The notes below the pieces were generated by a model. The model made no database searches, had not been told where the DNA came from, and saw only the letters and a program-made list of their open reading frames with translations. From contig CAIVVG010000042.1 in assembly GCA_903909295.1 (NCBI GenBank), forward strand, positions 1 to 12,307: a stretch of DNA of 12,307 bases. The letters run 5' to 3'. Position numbers and translations under genes: made by a program. Numbering within the stretch: the first letter of the stretch is position 1; each line of letters opens with the position of its first letter. Source of the DNA: an uncultured Chlamydiae bacterium (GTDB taxonomy: Bacteria; Chlamydiota; Chlamydiia; Chlamydiales; SM23-39). This document shows, piece after piece, positions 6,149 through 11,966 of the stretch.

Positions 6149-6887
6149 AGTAAAACACTTTCCACAGCGCAGAGTGGATCAAGCTGTCATGGACAAATCG
6201 GTCCTGATCCCCTGTCTTTACCCGAAATTGAAACACATTCTCGGGGAGATTTTCCCTCTGTTTATAAAAGCTTTCTAAATCCAAAAAATCACAGCGCGCG
6301 TGTGCAATGAGCGGAATGTGATGCCGCTCTAAGAACTTGCCAACCAGCATGTCGTCCTCTGTCCCCACCTGCCCTAAAAACTCTGCCTCATGAGCAATCA
6401 ACAGTTGCGCCACATCGGAAGAGAGCAAAAACCCGGCCCCCGAACCAATCGATGCATTGGGGTGAATGGGAGCTGCCGAATAGCACCCTACTTCTGGCAA
6501 CGTTCGCACGTAGTCCAAGAGGCGGGGAAACACGTAAAAAGAGGAGAGGTTGGTTCTCAAGACATACTGAAACTCTTTCAGCCGAGGCTCAAAGGCTTTC
6601 ATAGAGAGAATCGTCTTATTGATAATGCCTGGATGATGCGGGGGCCACCCTTCTGCGGTCTTGGTCCAAATCGTATGCCCCTCAATCTTGAAAGCCCTGT
6701 CTAAATCGGGGTCTCCCCGCACAAAATAGGCCTCGATATGCTCTGGATCCGAGTCCATGTAGCGCTCCCAACTAGCATGGAGCCGTTTGTAGACCGGAAA
6801 CTGGTCAGACGCAATGATGAGAATGAGAATCTTGTCAGCGCAAAAACCACACAACGGGAATAACAACAGCAAGAAGACAAATCGCAT
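6147..6887 (-). CDS. exported GT31-like glycosyltransferase homologue
   Basis: The product is 246 aa. Residues 1-17 are a Sec signal peptide (MRFVFLLLLFPLCGFCA) with likely cleavage before Asp18. The mature part follows the layout of beta-1,3-glycosyltransferases (GT31/fringe fold): an initial strand KILILIIASD (18-28), a YVLRTNLSSF strand (108-117) where the DxD strand would be, IGSGAGFLLSSDVA (147-160) like the G-x-G-x-x-L-S segment, and TEDDMLVGKFL (176-186) like the EDVxxG catalytic segment. The metal-binding DxD is replaced by RTNLS. An exported bacterial protein of this fold would lack nucleotide sugar in the periplasm, so it may act on or bind glycans some other way, or be secreted into the host. 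I do not recognise the exact family. Its start lies 29 bp from divergent recO. Confidence 0.55.
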   Translation of the reverse strand: MRFVFLLLLFPLCGFCADKILILIIASDQFPVYKRLHASWERYMDSDPEHIEAYFVRGDPDLDRAFKIEGHTIWTKTAEGWPPHHPGIINKTILSMKAFEPRLKEFQYVLRTNLSSFYVFPRLLDYVRTLPEVGCYSAAPIHPNASIGSGAGFLLSSDVAQLLIAHEAEFLGQVGTEDDMLVGKFLERHHIPLIAHARCDFLDLESFYKQRENLPENVFQFRVKTGDQDRFVHDSLIHSALWKVFY

Positions 6888-6903
6888 GGATGAATGCTAT
6901 CAT
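6874..6903 (+). promoter_or_regulatory. putative recO promoter
   Basis: An extended -10, TGCTATCAT (TATCAT at 6898-6903), lies 18 nt after AAGACA (6874-6879), which matches the -35 consensus at four of six bases. The predicted transcript start near 6910 gives a leader of under 15 nt. The element overlaps the start region of the divergent glycosyltransferase-like gene. Confidence 0.4.
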
Positions 6904-6916
6904 TTTCTGGTAGAGT

Positions 6917-7558
6917 ATGTCCATGGAAACAAAAAGTCCCGGCGTCTTGCTCCAATCGATTCCCTACCTGGGAAAAAAACAGATCCTCAAGGTGTTTACA
7001 CTGGAAGACGGGCTCGTCACCTTGATGGCCAAATCGGTCCACTCCCCTTTCTGCATCGGGGAATGGGTCTATCGCAAAAAGCAAGGGGACATCTACACAT
7101 TGCAAGAAGGCTCTCTCATCGACCCCCTCCTGGAGCTAAGAGCCAACTATGAGCGGCTCTCTGCGGCCGGAGCAATTGCAAAGGACCTTCTCCGCTCCCA
7201 GCTTCCGACCAAGAAAAACAGCGACCTCTACGCCTTGCTCACGACCTACTTGAAAAAACTGCCCCTCTTTGCCGACCCCGCGATCTTGGTCGCCAGTTTC
7301 CGTCTCAAGCTGCTGCTCCACGAGGGGCTCCTCTCCTTGCAGGAAATGTGCTGCAACTGCGGCGGGCCCGCACAGCATCTTTTTCAAGGAGAGAGTTATT
7401 GTTTAGAGCACACTTCTGCGTTGGGACATTCATTCTCACCCACCGAGTGGAGAGAACTTTTGTTACTGAGCTTTGCGAGGCAGTTTTCCTTGTTGCAAAA
7501 TTCGGAGAGCGCCCCGAAAGAAAAAATCGAGAGGATTTTTGAGGAGAGGTTGCACTGA
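6917..7558 (+). CDS. recO: DNA repair protein RecO
   Basis: The product is 213 aa, slightly short for RecO (usually about 230-250). The N-terminal OB-fold covers about 8-75 (VLLQSIPYLGKKQILKVFT, LVTLMAKSV). A helical middle follows, then a zinc-binding segment: CCNCGG at 145-150 and YCLEH at 161-165, with Cys145, Cys148, Cys162 and His165 as likely ligands. RecO anneals single strands and, with RecR, loads RecA onto SSB-coated gaps in the RecFOR pathway. Met3 (6923) is an alternative start, since neither start has a strong SD. The stop TGA (7556-7558) falls inside the acceptor stem of the convergent tRNA-Arg, so the last codons also encode tRNA sequence. Confidence 0.88.
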   Translation: MSMETKSPGVLLQSIPYLGKKQILKVFTLEDGLVTLMAKSVHSPFCIGEWVYRKKQGDIYTLQEGSLIDPLLELRANYERLSAAGAIAKDLLRSQLPTKKNSDLYALLTTYLKKLPLFADPAILVASFRLKLLLHEGLLSLQEMCCNCGGPAQHLFQGESYCLEHTSALGHSFSPTEWRELLLLSFARQFSLLQNSESAPKEKIERIFEERLH

Positions 7559-7623
7559 AAGGGACTCGAACCCCTAACCCCTTGGTCCGAAGCCAAGTGC
7601 TCTATCCATTGAGCTATCAGTGC
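7551..7623 (-). tRNA. tRNA-Arg (anticodon TCG)
   Basis: This is a 73-nt cloverleaf on the minus strand. The acceptor stem is GCACTGA/TCAGTGC with discriminator A, the D-arm contains AGCTCAATGGATAGAGC, the anticodon stem is CTTGG/CCAAG with loop CTTCGGA (anticodon TCG, reading CGA), and the T-loop is TTCGAGT. CCA is not encoded. It lies 15 bp downstream of tRNA-Leu(GAG) and is probably cotranscribed with it. Its 3' eight bases overlap the recO end. Confidence 0.95.
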
Positions 7624-7638
7624 CTATACTAAACAAAT

Positions 7639-7722
7639 TGCGAAAGGGGGGACTCGAACCCCCACGAGAGTGAACCCGCTACCACCTCAAGGTAGTGCGT
7701 CTGCCAATTCCGCCACTTTCGC
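7639..7722 (-). tRNA. tRNA-Leu (anticodon GAG)
   Basis: This is an 84-nt class II tRNA on the minus strand. The acceptor stem is GCGAAAG/CTTTCGC with discriminator A, the D-arm contains GGCAGACGC, and the anticodon stem CTACC/GGTAG encloses loop TTGAGGT (anticodon GAG, reading CUC/CUU). It has a long variable arm and a TTCGAGT T-loop. CCA is not encoded. It is first of a two-tRNA unit with tRNA-Arg(TCG). Confidence 0.95.
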
Positions 7723-7732
7723 GAAAGTAAAA

Positions 7733-7762
7733 ATCATATAACTTCAGGTAGTTTCTTAACAA
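7733..7762 (-). promoter_or_regulatory. putative promoter of the tRNA-Leu(GAG)/tRNA-Arg(TCG) unit
   Basis: On the minus strand, -35 TTGTTA (7757-7762), an 18-nt spacer and -10 TATGAT (7733-7738, five of six) place the transcript start a few bases before the tRNA 5' end. The -35 overlaps the stop codon of the upstream fic gene. Confidence 0.55.
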
Positions 7763-8832
7763 GGGGAAAGTTTGAGCCAGTAGCGCGTATAGCGCAATTC
7801 GCCCGTTTTAATGAGGGCTCCCCTCTCGACTAAGCCTTCCAAATCGCGCGTGGCCGTCGACCTGGAGGCTTTTGTGATCGCGATGTACTTCTCGGCGCTC
7901 AAGCCTCCCCGAAAACCGTCCGGCCCCTCTTCAAACATCCTCAATAAAACCTTCAATTGACGGGGATTCAGCGCCTCAGACAGCGCGCCCAGCAGCTTCG
8001 CTTTCTGGATAAAAAAGCAAAGCTGCCTCATCGACTCTTTCTGAGCTTGTAATACGACCTCGGCAAAAAACTCTACCCACTCCTGCACCTCCAAGGTGCG
8101 GTTGCACCTCTCCAAAGCCGCATAGTATTCCTTTTTCCTCTTCTCCAAGATCTGGGAAACAGGGATTAAGACCGGTCTTCCGACGCTCTGGGAGAGCAGT
8201 TTCTCCGACAAAAGACGCCCAATACGCCCATTTCCGTCCTCAAACGGGTGAATGCTCTCAAAATAGAGGTGCGCGATCGCGGCCTTCGTCAAAATAGGCC
8301 CCGACGACAATTGGAACCACTCAATAAATGCCCCCATCTCCTGAGGAACCCGTTGGGAGGGGGGCGCTTCAAAGAATACTTTCGTAGACCCGTAGCGATT
8401 CGAGACAATTTGCATCGGATCTTCATGAGTACGGTAATGGCCACTGTCTGTAGTAAAGAGGGTCGCGTGCCACTTCCAGAGCATTTCATCCGTGAGGGGC
8501 TCATCAAAAGATCGATACAGATCGCAGAGCAGTGCGGCCATTTGGGCCTCTTTTTCGGCGCCCCTTTTTTCGGGGATGTGCAGCCCAAAATGGCGCTGGA
8601 TCGAGGACTGCAAACTTCCCCTATCGAGGACCTCCCCCTCGATCAGGGAGCTCTTCTGTCCCTCTACACTCAAAATCTCCACGATGAATCGAGTCTGCTC
8701 CGAATCCTCAATGCCTTTGAGATACGCAAGGGCACCCCCTATTCCCAATAGAAACCGCTTTTCCAGTTGCTCTATTCGGCCAGGGTCGTAATGAAATTTG
8801 GGCCAATCGGGAAGTTCCCAGTTCCAAGGCAT
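7756..8832 (-). CDS. class II Fic-domain AMPylase-type protein with DUF4172 and winged helix
   Basis: The product is 358 aa. Residues 1-80 are DUF4172-like (WELPDWPKFHYDPGRIEQLE) and include an inhibitory helix motif fitting (S/T)xxxE(G/N): Ser61 to Glu65-Gly66 in SSLIEGE. The Fic core (about 100-265) carries the intact catalytic motif HPFEDGNGRIGR (195-206), with His195 as base and the anion-binding GNGR. Residues about 290-350 form a winged-helix-like domain (RQLKVLLRMF, STATRDLEGLVERGALI). Such proteins usually transfer AMP to a target hydroxyl and are held inactive by Glu65. There is no secretion signal, so it probably acts inside the bacterium, although type III export cannot be excluded. 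AAAGGGAG upstream of ATG 8832 is a good ribosome-binding site. The promoter is covered by paired palindromes, suggesting autoregulation through the winged helix (inference). Confidence 0.9.
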   Translation of the reverse strand: MPWNWELPDWPKFHYDPGRIEQLEKRFLLGIGGALAYLKGIEDSEQTRFIVEILSVEGQKSSLIEGEVLDRGSLQSSIQRHFGLHIPEKRGAEKEAQMAALLCDLYRSFDEPLTDEMLWKWHATLFTTDSGHYRTHEDPMQIVSNRYGSTKVFFEAPPSQRVPQEMGAFIEWFQLSSGPILTKAAIAHLYFESIHPFEDGNGRIGRLLSEKLLSQSVGRPVLIPVSQILEKRKKEYYAALERCNRTLEVQEWVEFFAEVVLQAQKESMRQLCFFIQKAKLLGALSEALNPRQLKVLLRMFEEGPDGFRGGLSAEKYIAITKASRSTATRDLEGLVERGALIKTGELRYTRYWLKLSPC

Positions 8833-8906
8833 GAGTTATAGGCTCCCTTTCTATAACTCACATTTAAGCATAAAAGTGAGTTATAGAACAAGGCCCTATA
8901 ACTCAC
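8831..8906 (-). promoter_or_regulatory. two identical-geometry palindromes (four 11-bp half-sites) controlling fic
   Basis: The 11-bp half-site GTGAGTTATAG occurs four times: 8831-8841 (first base A instead of G), 8851-8861 (inverted), 8876-8886 and 8896-8906 (inverted). They form two inverted pairs, each 11-9-11 bp, with starts 45 bp apart. The first pair covers the fic start codon and the second covers the proposed -35. The spacers (8842-8850 and 8887-8895) are unrelated in sequence, so the half-sites appear to be what is conserved. This looks like a repressor operator. In RNA the first pair could also fold with the SD (AAAGGGAG) in the loop and the start codon in the stem. On the minus strand the second pair is followed by TTTT and could end pepF transcripts. 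Confidence 0.75.
8862..8891 (-). promoter_or_regulatory. putative fic promoter between the operator palindromes
   Basis: On the minus strand, -35 TTGTTC (8886-8891) lies 18 nt before -10 TTAAAT (8862-8867). The -35 falls inside the distal palindrome, and the predicted start near 8855 falls in the proximal one, so a protein bound to either would block polymerase. The match to consensus is moderate. Confidence 0.4.
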
Positions 8907-8917
8907 AAAATCCCAAG

Positions 8918-10516
8918 TCACTGATAATGAGCAAATTCCTTGAGCCATGCATCGGGGTTCAAGGGAGCTCCCGTGACCTCGGCGACGAGGTCGCCCCAGC
9001 AGAGCCTGTTGCCGGGACCAAATAGCTTCTTCTCAAGGAACGCCCCCACCTGATGGCCCTGCAGCTCGTGGGAGCCGCACTCTTTAGTCAGCGCTTCTTG
9101 GATGGCCGAGGCGAAGAGCTCGCCGAGGAGGTAGCTGAAGTAATAGACCGGCGCGAGGCCGAGGTGATATTTCGCCGCCCAATCGGCTTTCCCCTGCCGG
9201 TTTTTGGGTGCGCGGATTTTTTGGTATTTTTCTACGCAGTGCCACCAGAGGGCGTTGAGATCTTGGGAGGGATCTCGGTAAAGCTCGCTCTCAAAGGCGG
9301 TCATGACGAGGACCCAGCGACTAAAAATGAGCTGGCGGCGGCGCAAACTCTCTTCCGCCTTGCAGCGCAGGGGCTCAATGGCTGCCGCAGTGCCGACGAG
9401 GCGTCCCAAAGCATCGTACCGGTAGGCCTGACGCCCTGCGATGAGTGCCATCGCTTCTGTGGGGATCATGTGGGGAGGTTCTCGGAGGAGCCAGGGGAGA
9501 TTCTTTTCAAATCCGAGTTCATAAATCGCATGACCCAGCTCGTGGAGCACCGTCTCGAGCCATTTGATCGAATTTTTCACATTATTGAGGGTCCGTACGT
9601 CCCCTTTTCGATCGAGGTGGATGCAAAAAGCGTGCTGGCTTTTTCCTGGGCGCTCGAGCATATCGCTCCGAGCGAGAATCGGACCCACATCGACTCCCAT
9701 CGAGGAATAAAAAGCCTGGCTCACATGGGGAATGTCCACGCCGCCCAGCAACTGATCGAGTTCGTGGGTGTCAAGGGGGTCCTCTTGCCCAAATGGATCG
9801 CTCCAGGCCCAAGGTCCTAATTCCTTGGGAGAGACGCCAAACCGCTTGGCTTGTCGCTCTTCAATCCCCTTCACAACTTGGGCGTAAGCCGCATCCGATT
9901 TTTGAGAGAGCTCCTCTAAGAGATTCAAGAGCCACGGTCCATCGACCTCTTGGAGATCGAGCTGCATTTGAAAATAATCGGAGTACCCAAGACTCTTAGC
10001 AGCTTTGTTGCGCAGGTGGACCAGCGCTAAAATCTGCGGCGCTAGCAGGGCGCCCACTTCCTTTGACGCCTCCCATACTTTTTTGCGCACCTCAGGCCTC
10101 TCTTCAGTCTTCAGTCGGTCGCGGATGTCATTTTCTGAGAGAGGTTTTCCATCCAGAACCGGCCGAAACTGGGCGTAGCTCTGAGATAAAGCTGCCTCTT
10201 TTTGGGCGATTTCCTCTACGAGCGCAGGGGGGATCTGATTTTGTTTAAAAGTCCGGATCAAGACATTGAGCTGTCTTTTCAAAAGAGGATTGCTCAACGC
10301 AGGGTCTTTGTCCCAAGCGAGCAGTTGCTGATAGATCTTCGCATCGTTGAAACAAAGCCTCAACTCCGTATCGAGCTCCGCTTTCAGATCGGCTGCATCG
10401 TTTAAGCCGGTCGTCTCCAGGATCCAAAGGGCCTTATTGAGCTGCGTCGACTTTTTCTCAATCGACGGGATAAAGTCTTGAAGAAATTGTTCAAATTTGT
10501 GCATTGTAATTCTCAT
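8918..10516 (-). CDS. M3-type zinc oligopeptidase (oligoendopeptidase-like)
   Basis: The product is 532 aa, mostly helical, with no signal peptide. The catalytic zinc site is HELGH at 325-329, with Glu326 as base and His325/His329 as ligands; Glu354 in PTEAMAL is the likely third ligand, about 25 residues on, as in the M2/M3 (gluzincin) peptidases. The segment LPWLLREPPHM between them is typical of M2/M3-like bacterial proteins. These enzymes cut short peptides in the cytosol, helping to recycle amino acids. Two starts are possible: Met1 (10516), which shares CATG with divergent yidD, and Met5 (10504), preceded by GAGAA at good spacing. It lies upstream of fic on the same strand with an 85-bp gap that holds the operator. 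Confidence 0.85.
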   Translation of the reverse strand: MRITMHKFEQFLQDFIPSIEKKSTQLNKALWILETTGLNDAADLKAELDTELRLCFNDAKIYQQLLAWDKDPALSNPLLKRQLNVLIRTFKQNQIPPALVEEIAQKEAALSQSYAQFRPVLDGKPLSENDIRDRLKTEERPEVRKKVWEASKEVGALLAPQILALVHLRNKAAKSLGYSDYFQMQLDLQEVDGPWLLNLLEELSQKSDAAYAQVVKGIEERQAKRFGVSPKELGPWAWSDPFGQEDPLDTHELDQLLGGVDIPHVSQAFYSSMGVDVGPILARSDMLERPGKSQHAFCIHLDRKGDVRTLNNVKNSIKWLETVLHELGHAIYELGFEKNLPWLLREPPHMIPTEAMALIAGRQAYRYDALGRLVGTAAAIEPLRCKAEESLRRRQLIFSRWVLVMTAFESELYRDPSQDLNALWWHCVEKYQKIRAPKNRQGKADWAAKYHLGLAPVYYFSYLLGELFASAIQEALTKECGSHELQGHQVGAFLEKKLFGPGNRLCWGDLVAEVTGAPLNPDAWLKEFAHYQ

Positions 10517-10712
10517 GAGATTTCTGATTCGTTTCTATCAAGCAGCTATTTTCCCTTTCATAGGGGAGTGCTGCCGTTTCTACCCCACCTGCTCGAACTA
10601 CAGTCTCGAGGCGATCGAGAAGTACGGAGCGTGGAAAGGGGGCTGGCTGACCCTCAAGAGGATCCTCCGGTGCCACCCCTTTCATCGGGGCGGCTCAGAC
10701 CCTGTCCCTTGA
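10515..10712 (+). CDS. yidD: membrane protein insertion efficiency factor YidD
   Basis: The product is 65 aa, near full length for this small family. Family motifs are all present: IRFYQAAIFPFIGECCRFYPTCSNYSLEAI (several short blocks at 5-35), GGWLTLKRILRCHPFH (43-58) and the terminal GGSDPVP. The conserved cysteines (Cys20, Cys21, Cys27, Cys54) are in place. YidD is a small amphipathic protein at the inner face of the cytoplasmic membrane that helps YidC insert proteins. The frame is open six codons upstream (10497), but 10515 matches the usual family start. It has no clear SD. The start overlaps the possible pepF start, and the 3' end overlaps the convergent LysM gene by 31 nt. Confidence 0.93.
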   Translation: MRFLIRFYQAAIFPFIGECCRFYPTCSNYSLEAIEKYGAWKGGWLTLKRILRCHPFHRGGSDPVP

Positions 10713-11863
10713 GGTAATTTTAGCACCATTCCAGGGTGGAGCTTATCTTTATCCAGCCCGTTCAAGCGGACGAGCTCGTCGACTTTGAGTTTATACTGTC
10801 TGGCAATTTTCCACAGACTTTCTCCCTCTTTCACTACGTGAGAGAGGGTGGGTACTAGGACAGGCTGAGGCACCGCGCTGGGAGCAAAATGGGCAAGGGC
10901 TCCCTTCGGATCCACCGAGGCGGGAATGGGCTCTCCAGTATAGCTATAAAGGCAGATCGCCGCCGATTGCCAAACGGCATCGCTGCGAGGAGAGCGGAGG
11001 AGCTCTACGCAAAAATGGGCCGCTTCCTCACTTTTTTCTCGGAGCAATTGGAGGAGGTCGAGAATACCCCGATCATCTAATTTCTTGAGCGCAAACCCGA
11101 AATCGGTCTTGAGGAGAAGTTGGGCAGCTGTAGGCGAGTGGGAGGCTAAGTAGCTCAATAGAAGCCGACGACGCTTTTCAACGGACAGGTCGAGCATTTG
11201 CGTCTGCTCTTGAGCAAAGCGAGCCAAAATATCCCAGTTCCCCTCGCGTACGAGCTGGACCAACTGAGCCCCTTCCAGGGGAGATCCGGTTTTTTGGAAC
11301 AAAACTTGGAGCGCGTGGAATTCGGGGGTGACCATGAACGCTTGTGCCAAACTCTCTTCAAAAGGGGTCTGTTTTTGCAGAAAGAAAACCAACCCCTCTG
11401 TCGTCAAAGGCCATTTTTCTTCATAGGCATACCGAATCACTGCGTCGAACTGCTCATCGCCCAAAGAGGGAAATACATCGACATTCTCCAAGAGCGTCCG
11501 TTTTTGAAGCGAGGAGCCGGCCAGGGCCTTTTCAAGATGGAAGTGGTGATGGGCGACGAGAGCGGCCAAGGCGAGATCTCTCTTGGTATACCCCTCTTCG
11601 ACGAGGTCTTTGTTCGTCAGGAAACTCACCAGTTCGCGGAAAGACAATTTCGCCATGCTCTCCAAGATTTGGCTATTGGTCGTCTCTTGTTTGTGAGTAG
11701 AACCGTGAGCCATCGGAGAGATCGAAAGACCCCCCTCTTTTGTCTCCAATCTCTGGAAGACCAGAGCGGCCATCAGCCCAATATTGAGAGCCCCGCTAAA
11801 AATCAAAGCCAGGGTCAAAACGCGAAATTTTTTGCCCCACCGCTGCACAAATTGTCCGTCCAT
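10682..11863 (-). CDS. membrane-anchored LysM-domain protein
   Basis: The product is 393 aa. After a short positively charged cytosolic N terminus (MDGQFVQRWGKKFR), residues 15-37 form one membrane segment (VLTLALIFSGALNIGLMAALVF) that is probably an uncleaved anchor. Residues 60-310 are a helical region with no motif I recognise, possibly helical repeats. A proline-rich linker leads to a C-terminal LysM domain (341-384: SHVVKEGESLWKIARQY, LVRLNGLDKDKLHPGMVLKLP) that binds N-acetylglucosamine-containing glycans such as peptidoglycan. It probably ties the inner membrane to the periplasmic wall. The frame runs 86 codons further upstream, but that part is antisense to pheT; ATG 11863 has a strong TAGGAG and begins the anchor. 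In Chlamydia a hypothetical gene (CT474, from memory) sits in this slot between yidD and pheT. Confidence 0.8.
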   Translation of the reverse strand: MDGQFVQRWGKKFRVLTLALIFSGALNIGLMAALVFQRLETKEGGLSISPMAHGSTHKQETTNSQILESMAKLSFRELVSFLTNKDLVEEGYTKRDLALAALVAHHHFHLEKALAGSSLQKRTLLENVDVFPSLGDEQFDAVIRYAYEEKWPLTTEGLVFFLQKQTPFEESLAQAFMVTPEFHALQVLFQKTGSPLEGAQLVQLVREGNWDILARFAQEQTQMLDLSVEKRRRLLLSYLASHSPTAAQLLLKTDFGFALKKLDDRGILDLLQLLREKSEEAAHFCVELLRSPRSDAVWQSAAICLYSYTGEPIPASVDPKGALAHFAPSAVPQPVLVPTLSHVVKEGESLWKIARQYKLKVDELVRLNGLDKDKLHPGMVLKLPQGTGSEPPR

Positions 11864-11910
11864 ACACACTCCTATCAAGCAAAATAATGGTTTTGCGAGA
11901 ATTTGAAAAG

Positions 11911-11939
11911 TTGAAATCCTATTTCGTCTCTGGTTTAAT
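11911..11939 (+). promoter_or_regulatory. putative pheT promoter
   Basis: -35 TTGAAA (11911-11916, five of six), a 17-nt spacer and -10 TTTAAT (11934-11939, five of six) form a good sigma-70-type promoter. The predicted start near 11946 gives a short leader holding AGAAGGA (11951-11957). This 103-bp gap also has to serve the divergent LysM gene, for which I see no convincing promoter. Confidence 0.65.
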
Positions 11940-11966
11940 GGATTTTTTCCAGAAGGACCAAATGCC

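Noticed and set aside
8831..8906. CRISPR-like or tandem repeat array
   Set aside because: The four copies alternate in orientation as two inverted pairs with 9-, 14- and 9-nt gaps. This fits an operator, not a CRISPR with direct repeats and uniform spacers.
9053..9820. Plus-strand 255-codon open frame
   Set aside because: It is antisense to the M3-type peptidase gene, which has an intact HELGH site. The frame shows no domain or ribosome-binding site of its own.
11198..11887. Plus-strand 229-codon open frame
   Set aside because: It is antisense to the LysM protein gene, which has a strong SD, a membrane anchor and a LysM domain.
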